NCBI GenBank assembly: GCA_029844215.1
Contig: CM056736.1
Location: 57,349,562 to 57,413,561 of the forward strand
Source of the DNA: Przewalskia tangutica
Taxonomy: Eukaryota > Streptophyta > Magnoliopsida > Solanales > Solanaceae
Length of the DNA stretch: 64,000 bases
Reading direction: 5' to 3'
A program made the position numbers and the translations under genes. Shown here in pieces: positions 11,791 through 23,533 of this stretch. Position 1 is the first letter of the stretch. The number at the start of each line of letters is the position of its first letter. A model generated the notes under the pieces. It did no database searches. It worked only from the letters and a program-made list of their open reading frames with translations, and was not told where the DNA came from.

Positions 11791-12123
11791 TGATTGATGT
11801 TGTGGGCGTAAGACCCATAGTTATATTGAGTGATGACTTGAGGCGTGAGTCACCGATGGACATATCGCTTTTATGTTGTGAATCGTAGTTTGGTTATCAT
11901 ACATGTCTCTGCTTTATATAGACTAGTATGATTTCATTCTGATATTTTCTGATTCACATACTTGGTACTGTTATCTTGACCTCGCCGGAAGTGGCGTATA
12001 AAGGCGAGCCTGAACAGCCCGAACCGTGGCTCTCCGTATGGCACATCTGAAGGGCGTGCCTCGGGGATCGCAGTTGCGGTACCATTTGTTGGGTCGTCGG
12101 GCAAGGCTCGCGACAAAGTGACA

Positions 12124-12328
12124 AAAGTGGTATCGAGCGGTTAATCCTCGGAAAGTGTCTACGAACCGATGTCTAGTAGATTCTTGATTATCGATGTGTT
12201 GTGCACCACATCTATAAACAGGAGGCTGAAGGACATTTAGGATTGGTTTCCAGTCTTCTCATTCTGAGATAGTGACTTAGAGATTTGTTGTAAGTTGGAC
12301 CCATCTGACGTATCTCGTTTTTACGATT
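12124..12328 (+). mobile_element. PBS and leader of element B
   Basis: The PBS at 12128-12138 is TGGTATCGAGC, with one A missing. The stem-loop starts at 12186 with GTGCAC at 12201-12206; its 3' arm is damaged. Confidence 0.82.
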
Positions 12329-13422
12329 ATGCCTCGAGCCACGAAGGAGATCTGAGAGGAATGGCGCGAGCGAGGTTGTGCTTGACGCGGGTTTTGTGGC
12401 GCCCGCCCAGATACTGAGCCTCCGGTCCAAAGGCGAGAGGAGATGGGTTATAAGATGGCCGATTCTGGCGAAAGTTGTGGGCAATATATGAGATAAGTAA
12501 TCACGGCGGTCAGATTCGATGCGCGATTAGGTCGCCCCCAGAGCGGAGTGTGGCTCTAGGGGACTTTACGACGTTATGCTTGAGGGTCGAGGCACGAGGA
12601 TGATCCGCGAGGAGTTCATCCGGCGATTCTGGATCATCACGGGTGATCAAGGCTTCAAGACCGAGTCTGTGACCTTTGGTTCGCGTCTGCGTGATACGCG
12701 ATCGATTGGTTTGATTCATGAGCTTTCGGGAGAGCATGCACTCCAGCATGGGATGAGTTTTGAGGCGTTCTCACGCACTTCTTGCCTCGCAGATGAGGAG
12801 GCACGGGTAAACGATTTTGATGCTTAGACAGGCGGGCGTGCGGTTCGGGAGTACAATGTGAGTTCGACTCATTGGCGATACGTCAGCGTTGGTAGCTAGT
12901 ATGGAGGATCGAGTGCACCGATATGTTACTGAGGCTCGATGATTACATGTCGAGGCATGTTCGAGTAGCTCTTGGTAGGGCATGGACATTGCCGCGTGCA
13001 GCTCGTCTGCGGGATGTGAGGCACGGAGAGGTCGGCGGAATGACGAGATCAGCGAAGAGGCGAGAACAACGAGGTCGCTGGTGACTTTCGAGGCGGACGC
13101 CTCGGCAGATACTAGTTTTGTACCTCCGCCCGGTCGCAGTGGTCCTCCACAACCTTGAGTATTCGGGGCAGTCGGAGCTCGAGGTTGAGTTTCGGGGAAG
13201 TAAGGGTGTTGGCGGATCGGTCACCTACCTCGGTGTGGTCGATGTGGTAGACCGCATTTGGGAGTGTCGTGGTGCGGGGAGCTTGTTATTTTTGCGGCCA
13301 GCGGGGCCATTTTGCGAGGAACGTCCGACCAAGGGTAGCACGGATGTTACGACTCGACCCTCCGGATCGATGGGTGGTTCATCGCCTTCTACGATTATGC
13401 GCCTGCGAGTGCCTATGATTAG
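12329..13422 (+). pseudogene. gag of element B
   Basis: ATG-CCT-CGA start after the leader. The gag core is recognisable in fragments: SETES-like at about 12655, and WELSRGEHAL-like near 12715-12745. The zinc knuckle lies at about 13285-13330 and reads C-Y-F-C-G-Q-R-G-H-F-A-R-N, then loses its last Cys because a T is missing from CTG (AACGTCC for AACTGTCC). The end preserves the M-R-P-A-x-x-Y-D-stop pattern seen in the other copies. Several frameshifts break it. Confidence 0.85.
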
Positions 13423-14150
13423 AGTGGGCGGTAGCCGGTATATCCTTAACCCTCTAGAGTTTGGTTTGCGCGATATGATGATCTTATTATTGTGTGCTAT
13501 GCGGATAGCGTTGTGTTGTTTGTAAGTTAGAAAACATGGTTAGTTGGAAGGATAAGTGTGGGCATGGAAAGTGTGAACCTTAGAGTTTTATACGTGGAGA
13601 CCTTAGAGGCGAGGCCGTCTTGAGTGGGTGATTTTACGGTTGGTCTTTGCCGATGTACTTGGTATGCGGGAAATATTGTGGGATAATTACATGGGTAGTG
13701 TGAGATGGAAGTGGTAGCTTTCATGGCGTGAATTAGTAAGATTGTTCGGATCGGGAACAAGAGTTGGCGCGTTTAGGGTCGGGTTGAGGGCCATTTGCGG
13801 GTCAACCCGCAGCCCATATTGAGGTGGGGTCAGTTCGAGGTGGTCGCCGGTGGTAGGGTCACGAGGTGCTAGGCCCAAGTTTAGGTAACCATCGTGCGAG
13901 TTCGTGGATCGTTCAACCAGAATCGGATCGTGAAGGCCGGAATGGCCTTAGAGTAAATTGAAGCTAGTGGAGCTGTTGTAAGATTAGAAATGATTCCTCG
14001 TTGGCTTGGATTTGAGTTTTGTGCACATGTTATATTCTGGCCATTGGTGGCATGATCGGTTTGTAAGTATAGTAGTGAAGACTATCACGACACAAGTGCG
14101 TTTGGAGACTTAGAATGAACATTCGGGACGAATGTTTCTAAGAGGAAGAA
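13423..14150 (+). mobile_element. 3' internal region and purine tract of element B
   Basis: Noncoding sequence between gag and the 3' LTR. It starts with the conserved TATCCTTAACCCTCTAGAG block and ends with the inverted repeat AACATTCG-GGA-CGAATGTT (within 14117-14138) and the purine tract at 14139-14150. An autonomous element would carry several kb of pol here. Confidence 0.8.
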
Positions 14151-17100
14151 TGTTATACCCGTAGTTCCGGGGTATATAGGTGAGGATATGCGTGCGAGAT
14201 TACGAAATTTTGGAAAGAAAGAAAGATGTGATTTTTCGACGGAAAAGTTTCCGTTTGTGAAGAAAAAGGTTCGTTAATGGGAATTGGATTCCCGATTGGT
14301 ATTCGGACTTCTTAGAATATTTGAGAATTATGGAATTTTATTTCCGAAATGGTCACGTGGGCCCACGGGTGAAATTTACTGATTTTGTTTAGTTTTTGAG
14401 ATTTTGGCCATTATGGATATTTTCGGAGATGAAATATTTTGGGCCAGTAGGAGGCGACACGTGTCACCCCTAGGTGGCCCTTGGCGAAATTAGCTAGACA
14501 AGTGGCGGCAAGTCTTGCTAGATATTTTTGTGTGGACAAGTGGCTTGTGGGTCCCACCCACACTTGTCCCCAATCTCAACCACACACTTGCCTTCATCCT
14601 ATCCCTTGGTTGTCTATATATGCACCCTTAGTTGATGAAATCTTCCACACTTAGACATTTGAAGACTTGAAAAACCCTCCATTCTCCCTCGACCTAGAGC
14701 TCTGGGTTTGCCCATTTCTTGAGCAAAATTTGTCCAACAATTCTTAAACTCTCAAGTGTTCTTCCCTAAGGTGTTAGGAAGATTGTGTACCAAGAGTTGG
14801 AAAGATTTCACACCCTAGCCTTGAAGGGATGCCTTGGCGAAAGTTGTCATCTTGAAACCCTAAGTGTTCTTCACTTTTTGGAGTTGAATCTTGAAGAGAA
14901 GTTGGTTAGGAGCTTATGGGTTGCTTGTAGCGGATTGGAACGTAAGATTTGGAGCTAAGACTTGCTTGGAGACTTTAAGAACTTGGATATTTTTGGCTAT
15001 ATGAGGTAGTGGAACTTAAACCTCTTTGTGAATTGGTTGTTATACATATATTATAAGTATATTATGGATTATATAATATATGGAGTAAGTTTGGAAGAGT
15101 TGGATCTTGTTAACTTGTTAAAAGAAAGGATGGCCGTTTGCCATTAAAATGGTAAACAAGTATCTTACTTGCTAAGAAGCTAATAACAAAGTAACTATAA
15201 CTTATATTAAGAATGGAAATATAAGTTGGATGACTAATGAGTAAATTGGATAAGTAAAATGGACAAAGTTGGCCAAGGACCCCAACTTAAGGGTATTTAC
15301 TTTGGTGTATTTACTTTGGACCGTATTTACTTTGGGTATTTACATTGTGTATTTACATTTCACGTAAGGGAAGATTTTTCAATCGCGTTCGTTTGGCGTG
15401 TGATCCCTTTTAATTATTGTATTGTTATGAAGGCGTGATAGTAAACGGCCGTAATCCTTCTTTTACTTATTGTTGTTATGGAGGCGTGATAGTAAACTGC
15501 GTTACCGGCGTGTAATCCCCTTCTTTATGTTGTTTAATTATTACGCCTTATATATATATATGGTATATATATTACTTATTCGCCTTGGTAAAAGATGGAA
15601 AAGTGAGTATAAGCGGAAGTAATTTCCGTAGATTTTGAGGGCTTTTTATTGGTATAAGTCTTGATGATAAGAAAGGTTTGATAGAGTACCATGACCATTT
15701 TAGGAGTGGAGTACTACGTGTGGCGTGATCTACTTGGCAGGAGTAGCCGACGGGTTGAAGTACTTGGCGTTTTGCTTATTGTCGATAAATCGTCGCGAGG
15801 TATGTGAACCTCTTCCTATCTTTTCTAGCATGATTGTTGTGAACTATGTAGTACGGTAGACGATACGTGCTAAGTGATTTGGTTGGTTTAAAACATAGGG
15901 TGTTATAATAGCTTTATGGGAAGTTAGTTATAACGACCTTACGTAGTGAAAATGGTTTCTTGATGTTAAGTTAAGAGACTTGATCTTATAAGATAAGAGA
16001 CTTAACTTATTTGTTTTAATGTGGATGTTTGTGTGAAACCTCATTCGTGAGTAATGAGTACTTGGTTTTAAAGGGATAATGTTTCTTGATTTGGGAATCG
16101 GAATGTGTATCGAGACCATTGCAGCGTTAATAAAGGAAAATGTATTGAATAATGATGTGTTGTATTAAAACCCGGTGAAACCTCCATCTGCATAGAAGCT
16201 AAGATGAGACAAAATGATATTACATTTTCTAGATCATGGTAATAAGATCGTTATAAACAAAGAATAAACTACTCACATATATGACATATGTTACTCAATT
16301 GTTTTAAAGAGATTAAGACTATGAGTTATGAAACCTTTCTAAAATAAGTGACTTGAGCATTTGAAAATGAGAAGCTTGAGTAATTGAAACTAGGCAAGCC
16401 GAACTTAGGAAAAGAATGTTGTTACTTGATTTTGAAAAGGAATGTGGGTTGGTCATTCTAATACTATGGGTATAGGGTGACTTTTATAAAAGTAATGGAT
16501 CTCTTTTAAAGAATTTAACGTACGTAGTACTTTAGGGTTAAAACCCGGACTTTGGCATAAAATGAAAGTACTTTGAGTTGTGTGAAACTTGCCTATGCTT
16601 GTTATTGTGAAACTTGCCTATGCTTGTTGTTGTGAAACTTGCCTATGCTTGTGATGATAGCCTTTGTTGTGCAAGTGTGGTATTTACGTATTCTGGCGCT
16701 CTCGATAGAGGCGTCGACTTATTGAGAACTTACTTGGGCGTCTTGGCGGTGATGGAGAATTCCACGGGTATGTTTCCATTTTGATTATTGTCTTGTTGTT
16801 GATGTCACATGGACATGTCTACACCGTCGGGGCATGCGGCCACGCGGGGTTGATTACCCGATATATTGTTATTGTGGTTACATGGACATGTCTACCGAGG
16901 TAGAATTCGGGGCATGTGGCCTACAGGTTGATCACCCATATTATTGTTGATGTCACATGGACGTGTCTACACCGAGGTAGAATTCCGGCGTGGCCATGGG
17001 GCATTGGTATTATTGTTGCATCATGGACATGTCTACACCGGCGGATTCGGGGCACGCGCCACGATGCGAACATGATTGATGTTGTGGGCGTAAGACCCAT

Positions 17101-17630
17101 AGTTATATTTGAGTGATGACTTGAGGCGTGAGTCCGACATATCGCTTTTATGTTGTGAGCGTAGTTTGGTTATCATACATATCTCCGCTTTATATAGACT
17201 AGTATGATTTCATTCTGATATTTTCTGATTTCACATACTTGGTACTGTTGTCGACCTCCTTGGGCTGCGTTCATGCCGCAGTAGAGTACATCGGCCGTGG
17301 ATCCTCGCTCTTAGGATCTCGACGTTTTGGGAAGCTCCGTTTCTCCGAGGCTTATCTTTTGGTATGTGTTCCCTGAGTTGTAGGTTCTTGTACATTCGTG
17401 GTATGGCGGCGTCATAGTTGTTGTAAATCTTAGAAGTGCAGCGGGGTTTGTAAAAGGGATTAAATTCGTTTTGAAAGAGTTGTATTTATTATGTTATTGG
17501 AAGGTAACCGTTGGGTTGGCTGTGCTTTATGTTCATATATCTGTTTCTTGTTTAAGTTTTATTTTCCATTTGGTTTTCTCGATGATTGTATCACTAGGGT
17601 GCCGGGATAAGGCACGATAGCAGGTGATTC
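14151..17630 (+). mobile_element. Element B 3' LTR
   Basis: Starts TGTTATACCCGTAGTTCCGG. It has the TATA-like box at 14615-14622, an AATAAA block at 16121-16260 (signal 16129-16134) and the 86-bp-type array at 16797-17075. It keeps the normal U5 (CTGCGTTCATGCCGC, 17270) that the 5' LTR has lost. The last about 20 bases are eroded, so the end is approximate. Confidence 0.88.
16797..17075 (+). repeat. Degenerate ~86-bp tandem array, element B 3' LTR
   Basis: Same ACATGGACATGTCTAC / GTAGAATTC / CATGCGGCC motif order as in the 5' LTR, shortened at many CG-rich sites. Confidence 0.82.
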
Positions 17631-18240
17631 TGATTTCTTGCACATTTCTTACCTCCACGAATGAGAGGGCTCGCCATGTTTTTGACGTTGAAGCGGGGCG
17701 GCGGACGGTTAGAAGTATAATGTGAGTTCGACTCATTGGCTCGATATGTCCCGCTTTAGTGGCGACCATGGAGGATAGAGTGCACCGATATGTCACCGGG
17801 CTTGACGATTATCTAGCGAGTTGCTCGGGTGTAGCTCTTCACCGCATGGACATTGCCGCATGCAGCTTATGCAGGAGGTGAGGCGGAGAGTCGACGGAAT
17901 GGCCAGATCGCCAAGGTCCTTTGGTAGCTTCGGCGATCGCCAAAGAAGCTAGTTATGTACCTCCGCCAAGCAGTGGTCCTCCGCTGGGCCTTTCGTGAAG
18001 GTATTCGAGCTGGTCGAGCTCAGGCTTCAGTTTCTGAGGTTACGTAAGTTCTAGCGGCGAGATTCATGTCCTCGGTGTAGACGATGTGCAGCGCCATCCC
18101 GAGAATGTCGCTTTATCGGGTGCTTGTTTCACTGCGGCCGTCGACGAGATGGCGTGCTTATAGGAGAGGGTACAAGATGGCGCAGCCTGGCGGATCGATG
18201 GCGGTGTTCATCGCCTACGGTTATGCTGAATGGTGAGCAG
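17631..18240 (+). pseudogene. gag of element A, second part
   Basis: Resumes with sequence corresponding to AHFLPP-MRRAR of E (CACATTTCTTACCTCCACGA), then EFDSLARYVPA-like, VHRYVTG-L-DDYLA-like and MDIAACSL-like stretches in different frames. The zinc-knuckle region (about 18100-18170) is badly damaged. The end point is approximate. It is not functional. Confidence 0.78.
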
Positions 18241-19135
18241 ATGATGCCGGTAACCTTAACCATCTCAGAGATTTGTATGCGTGATATGATGACCTTATAT
18301 TTATGTGCTATGCGAATAGCGTTGTGTTATTTGTGAGTTAGAAAACATGGTTAGTTGGAAGGATAAGTATGGGGCATGGGAAGTGTGAACCTTATAATAT
18401 TTCATGTTGAGACCTTAGAGGTAAGGTCGTCTTAAAGGAGAGATTCTTACGGTTAGTCTTTGTTGAAATACTTGGTATGCGTAAAATGTATTGTGGGAAA
18501 TTCATTGGGTTGTGTGAGGTGAAAGTGGTAGCTTTCATTACGCAAATTAGTAAGAATGTTGCGGGGCGAGCGAGAAAGTTGGCACGACACGGGTCGGGTT
18601 GAGGACCATTCGCGGGTCAACCGTGGCCGGAATGTGGTGAGGTCGTCAGTCGAGGTGGTCCGCCAGTGGTAGGGTCACGAGGATGCTAGGCCAGTTTAGA
18701 TAACCATCGTAGAGTTGGTGGATACGTTCGACCGAGAATCAGCTCGTGAAGGCGGGAATGGCCTTAGAGGAAATCGAGGTTAGTAAGATGACCAAGTTTG
18801 GAGGTAGTGACTCGAGGGTTGGAAAGCGAGCGTTGGCCGGAAGTGTGGTACGGATACTAGAAAGAGTTCGAGTGTTCGAGAAGTACAACGAGATAGGAGA
18901 AGTGAACGTGTGTGATCGTTTCTTTTGCGAAATGAAAGTGCGAAGGGAGTATATTTTCGACCTTGGTGGGAACTTTTTTTTGATCATCGAGGTGGTTCCT
19001 CGTTGGCCTAGATTTAAGTATTTACGCGCATGTGTTATTTCGTGGCGGTGTGGCGTTGGCGACTTCTTTGGAGGAACTTTATCGTTATCCGTCTTGAGAA
19101 GGAACATTCGGACGAATGTTTCTAAGGAAGGAGAA
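18241..19135 (+). mobile_element. 3' internal region and purine tract of element A
   Basis: Noncoding, homologous to the corresponding parts of B, E and F. It includes the CTTGGTATGCGTAAAATGTATTGTGGG block and the segment GTAAGATGACCAAGTTTGGAGG (18786). It ends with the inverted repeat near the purine tract (19102-19122) and AAGGAAGGAGAA. There is no integrase remnant. A 145-codon open frame at 18746-19183 runs into the LTR and is not a gene. Confidence 0.78.
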
Positions 19136-19532
19136 TGTTATACCCGTATTTCGGAGTATGCGTGGGGCGTGCGTAGAAATTGAAGCTTAAAGTGTAAGGG
19201 CGAAATTCACTTTGTACACAACACGATTAGAGTCGTTTTCCGACGAAACGTTTCCACAGCTTACGTAGGGAAAATTCCGGCTATGTCATTTATTATTTTT
19301 GCGGATTTTTCCGAGAGATGAAATATTTTGGACCAACGGGAGGGTGACACTTGTCACCCTCATTGGACGGCAAAAATGGGCTAGTTTGGACGATTTTCTT
19401 GCCTTTCCCTTGGTCAAGGGTTAGGTAGGATATTTTTGTGTAGATGGATAAGGTTGCACATGGCTAAATCTTGGCCTTACACTTGCTATACACTTGTCTT
19501 CATCTTGGCCATTGGTTGGCCTTCACTTGACC

Positions 19533-19540
19533 TATAAATA
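19533..19540 (+). promoter_or_regulatory. TATA box, element A 3' LTR
   Basis: TATAAATA in the same context as 5322-5329. The 136-bp insert lies about 30 bp downstream, at the expected start of transcription. Confidence 0.65.
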
Positions 19541-19568
19541 CCCCTCTAAGTTGAAGACTTTCTTCATC

Positions 19569-19704
19569 TGGGTTCCAACCAGGGATCTAATCAAACAGTT
19601 AGCCATCTCATTCTTCAATGACTAACCGTCTGAGAAGATTGGAGATTACAGTGATATATCGACCGTTTTGTGATAACTCCCAAGATGTCCAACCACCACT
19701 GGTC
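19569..19704. mobile_element. 136-bp insert of unknown type in the A 3' LTR
   Basis: The 5' LTR of A reads straight through TTCTTCATC-CTCACTTGAGC. The 3' LTR has 136 extra bases between these parts, beginning TGGGTTCCAACCAGGGATC and ending CCAACCACCACTGGTC. It shares TCCAACCA near both ends, and the minus strand has a box-B-like GGTTGGAACCC. No TSD and no clear terminal inverted repeat are visible. It could be a short SINE or MITE fragment, or filler DNA. Confidence 0.7.
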
Positions 19705-21550
19705 CTCACTTGAGCAATCTATCTAAGTCTCAAAATACTCCCTCCCTCTTGTTCTTTCGTCCACCACACCCCCCTCCCCCTTTGAGAAGGCCCTTTGGCC
19801 GAGCTTCCTCCCTTTGTAGTGGTTAGCAGTAGGGTACCACACACCTAGTTGTTTTCGTATAATACCCCATTTTGTGGTATAGAAATACTCTCCTAGTATT
19901 GTTATAATGCCCAAATACCTTGGCCCCAAATACCTTGTAGTATTCCCAAGGTTACACTTATACAAAAGCCCGAAAATACTATTATACTTCCTCATCCACA
20001 AAAACGAAAACCTAAGTAAATCTTCACCGTAGTTGAAGTTATAAGTAGAAGTTGGTTAGAACTTCTAAGGGTTGGTTGGAGGCGGTCGGAGCGCACGGAG
20101 TAGAGCTAAACCTTGCTCGGGATCGACATTTAAACTCGGATAATTTTGGGCTTATCGAGGTAAACACTCTTGACCTTCTATTGTAATTGGAAATTACATG
20201 TTGTTGGAATATATAGTTGAAGTATACTATATATAGAATTGAACATAGTTGTGCGGCAATGTCTTTTGACTTAAGCACGAATAATACTTACGGCAATGTC
20301 TTGCGACTTAAGCTGAATTTAAATAAGAGAAGCGATCGTAATTACATAGGTGTATTCATGAGACTTGTGTAGCATTCTTGTGTAGTAATTGTACACGTCA
20401 GGTTAGGCGTGTTAACCCCTGGTTGGCTTGGTAGCCGGCCTCGATAGAGGAGGAGATTTACGCTGTTGCGGGGGGGAGGTGCTGCCGAATTTTCTGTAGA
20501 ATATTCTACATTGAGATCTAGGATGTTAATAGGCGCCTTGTGGCCTCTATAGGTTGAAGTACTACGTATGGCGTGATCTACTTGGCTTAAGGAGTAGCCG
20601 ACGGTTCGAGTTACTTGGAGCGTTTTGCTATTAGTCGATAATCGTCGCGGTATGTGATCCTCTTCCTATCCTTTCTAGCATGATATGTGTGAACTATGTA
20701 GTACGGTAGACGTACATGTGTTAACTGTATTTGGTTGTTTTAAAACATAAAGTGTTATAACGGCTTTATGGGAAGTTGGTTATAACAGCTTTATGTAGGT
20801 AAGAAAATGCTTTGTGGTTTTTAAAAAGGTAACTGATTTGAATTATAACTGGCTTGTTATGTGTTAATGGAGAACTTGAAGTATTTCAAAAGATTTATGA
20901 ATCGTTTTGAAAAGAAGAGTAATACTTGGTTTTTGAAAACTTAAGAGTTATACTAGCTTTATGGGAAGTTAGGTATAACGGCTTAAGAATGTGAAATGGA
21001 TTTTGGAAATGAGAACAAGTATCGAACAAACCAACTGCTTGGCGTTAATAAAGGAAAATGTATTGACTAATGAATTATGGGTAAAACCGGTAGAAACCTC
21101 CATCTGCATAGAAGCTAAGATAAGACAAAATGATATTACATTTTCTAGATCATGGCTGCTGTAATAAGAATGTTATAAACAAGGATAACCTACTCGCACG
21201 TAAGACATATATTACTCGGTTGTTCTAAAAAGGAATTAAGTGATCAAGATTATGAAACTATGAAATCTTTCAAAAATGGGACTTGAGTAACTGAAACTAG
21301 GCAAACTGGAACTTTAGGAAAAAGGAATGTTGTTACTTGACTTTAAAGGAATGTGGGTTGGTTTACTTAAAAATGTGGGTCACTCTATTCTTATACTACG
21401 AGTATTGGGTGACTTATTGAAAAAGGAATGGATCTTTTAAAAGGATTTAACGTATGTAGTACTTTAGGGTTAAAACCCGGGCTTTGTCATAAAATGAAAG
21501 TACTTTAAGTTGACTTGCCTATGTTTGCGTATGATAGACTTGCTGTACAA

Positions 21551-21740
21551 GGAATGTATTTCACTCGACTACCGGTTCATCCGGGAATGTATTTCACCCG
21601 ACTACCGGTTCATCAGGAATGTATTTCACTCGACTCTGGTTCATCCGAATGTATTTCACCCGACTCTAGGTTCATCCGGAATGTATTTCACTCGACTCTA
21701 GGTCCATCCGGAATGTATTTCACTCGACTCACGGTTCATG
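21551..21740 (+). repeat. 33-bp tandem array, A 3' LTR
   Basis: About six units of GAATGTATTTCACTCGACTA type, as in the 5' LTR. Confidence 0.92.
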
Positions 21741-22405
21741 GGATGAGCCGAATGTATCCCACACGTTTCTATCTGGGTCCATAAGATGGGCGAGACACAT
21801 TATACGTATCACATGATTTGTACTTAGGCTGGCGGTGAGGAAGGAGTTCCACGGGCATGAGGATGACTTTGAGGCGTGAGTCCACGACTTGACATGGCGC
21901 TTTTATGTTGTGATCGTAGTTTGGTTATCATACATGTCTCCTGCTTTATATAGACTATTATGATTTCATTTCTGATATTTCTGATTTCACATACTTGGTA
22001 CTGTTGTCTTGACCTCCTTGGTGCGTTCATCTGCGGTAAGTACATCATTGTCGATCCCCGCTTATAGGATCACATTTCAGCGTGTTGGGAAGCTCCGTTC
22101 CTTCGGAGGCTTATCTTTGGTATGTTACCCTGAGTCTGTAGGTTCTTGTACATTCAGGGGTATGGCGGGGCCCTGTCCCGTCATAGTTGTTGTCACTTCT
22201 TAGAAGTGCATGAAATCTTGTTGTGGCGAGTCCGTAAAAGGATAAATGTTCGGTATTTATGTATATATCACGGCAACTGTTTTGGTTGCTTTGTTTATTT
22301 ATCATGTCTCTTAATTCATGTTCATGTTTTATTTCCGATTTTCTCGATGTTGTATCACTAGGGTGCCGGGGTAAGGCACGGTCACGGCCGAGTTCGGTCG
22401 TGACA

Positions 22406-22831
22406 CTATTATCTTGACCTCCTTGGGGCTGCGTTCATCTGCAGTAGAGGTACATCGGTTGTGGATCCTCGCTCTTAGGATCACAGTTCAGCAGTTTGGG
22501 AAGCTCCGTTTCTCCGGAGGCTTATCTTTGGTATAGTCCCCTGTCATTGTAAGTACTTGTACATTCAGGGGTATGGCGGGGCCCTGTCCCGTCATAGTTG
22601 TTGTTACATTCTTAGAGGTCTGTAGTACTGTTGTGGGCAGGGTTTGTAAAAGATTTTAACTATTCGGTTATATGTATATACATGAAGGTAACTGTTTTGG
22701 TTAGCCTGTTTTCTTATATTGGATTTTGTTTCCTATTCAAGTTTTTAATTCCGCTGATTTTCTCTGATGTTGTTATCACTAGGGTGCCCGGGGTAAGGCA
22801 CCAGTCGCGGGCCCGTGATCGGGTCGTGACA
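22406..22831 (+). mobile_element. Solo LTR C, second part (U5)
   Basis: Begins with the second copy of ctatt (TSD of A), continues the sequence broken at 4915 (GGTACCTATT-ATCTTGACCTCC), and ends GGGTCGTGACA at 22831, followed by gcacc. Confidence 0.93.
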
Positions 22832-22925
22832 GCACCACCGGCTTATCATACATAACATAAGCACTACCGACTTATCATACATAACATAAGCACCACCGAC
22901 TTATCATACATTACATAAGCAAGTT
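22832..22925. repeat. 29-bp tandem array of LTR D, right half
   Basis: Continuation of the array at 2205-2293, with the same period and phase. Confidence 0.9.
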
Positions 22926-23533
22926 AAGAAATCCCCTAACTTCTTATTAGTTTGTTCATATACACTCTCATTTTTGTTTACTTAAGGCACTATAACATGT
23001 CATTATAAAATTTGGGAATTTAACCCAACGTACTACGTGCCTCTACTCCTTTAAAATGATTCTCTTTCAAATAAAACTTCCAAGATACTAATAACTGTAG
23101 TATCAAGTCATATCTACTTTTCAAGACAAGTCACAATACCTTTTAGAAATACATTTATAGGCTTCTAAATCAAGTGACTTCTTTCTTTAAAACCTTAAGC
23201 AATTGGTACCTTTAAAACAATTTGCCCTTATTTATTTCAAATCATTTCTTTGCTTACATTACTGAAGAAAACCATTCTTTTAATCTTCCATAAAGTTGTT
23301 ATAACCAACTTCCCATAAAGCCGTTATAACTCTTTATGTCTTAGACAAATTCATTCCTTTTATGACCAAGAAACTTATACTTTCAATTCAAATCACATAG
23401 CTTTCAAAATACTTCAAGTCTCTTAACTTTTAAGAAAACAAGTTTCTTAACTTTAGAATGGCAAGAAATCAATACTTTCCAAATCAAGTATTCTATACTT
23501 TTAAATCAATTCATTTCTTCCTTTAAGAATCAA
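22832..23533 (-). mobile_element. Element D LTR, continued, interrupted by element E
   Basis: Resumes the 29-bp array (units at 22842, 22871, 22900). It then runs through the minus-strand LTR body, for example the palindromic CATAAAG..GTTATAAC..CTTTATG pair at 23288-23338. It stops at 23533, where LTR E begins. The 5 bases before E, atcaa (23529-23533), are the expected TSD. The rest of D should lie beyond the window. Confidence 0.85.

Larger units (their letters stand above)
8803..12123 (+). mobile_element. Element B 5' LTR with a replaced 3' end
   Basis: Type 1 U3 (GTTATACCCCGTAGTTCCGG). It follows the 3' LTR of B up to about 11985, where the usual GGGCTGCGTTCAT region is missing. From there to 12123 it carries unrelated sequence that resembles 48663-48745 inside element H. 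The AATAAA block is at 10825-10970 and a degenerate 86-bp array at 11514-11790. Confidence 0.85.
8803..17630 (+). mobile_element. Element B, gag-only LTR retrotransposon nested in the gag of A
   Basis: LTRs lie at 8803-12123 and 14151 to about 17630, with a 2.0-kb internal region (12124-14150) holding PBS, leader, gag, an untranslated 3' part and a purine tract. Gag of A stops at 8802 and resumes just after 17630, which fixes the insertion. Both ends are eroded (the left end begins GTTATACC and the right end lacks TGACA), so the TSD is not clear. The purine tract AAGAGGAAGAA precedes 14151. Confidence 0.88.
4916..22405 (+). mobile_element. Element A, complete gag-only LTR retrotransposon, split by element B
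   Basis: Bounded by the 5-bp TSD ctatt (4911-4915 and 22406-22410), with LTRs at 4916-8055 and 19136-22405. The internal part, about 2.2 kb without nested element B, holds a PBS, leader, decayed gag and purine tract, and no protease, reverse transcriptase, RNase H or integrase. It inserted into LTR C. It was later hit by B in its gag and by a 136-bp insert in its 3' LTR. Confidence 0.93.
19136..22405 (+). mobile_element. Element A 3' LTR with a 136-bp insert
   Basis: 3270 bp. It has the same U3, TATA box (19533-19540), AATAAA block (21040-21182, signal 21047-21052) and 33-bp array (21551-21740) as the 5' LTR. It is longer because of the insert at 19569-19704. It ends TGACA at 22405 and is followed by the TSD ctatt. 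Confidence 0.94.

Noticed and set aside
18746..19183. Overlapping 145- and 122-codon frames
   Set aside because: They cross the purine tract and LTR boundary of A; no domain, and absent from B and E.
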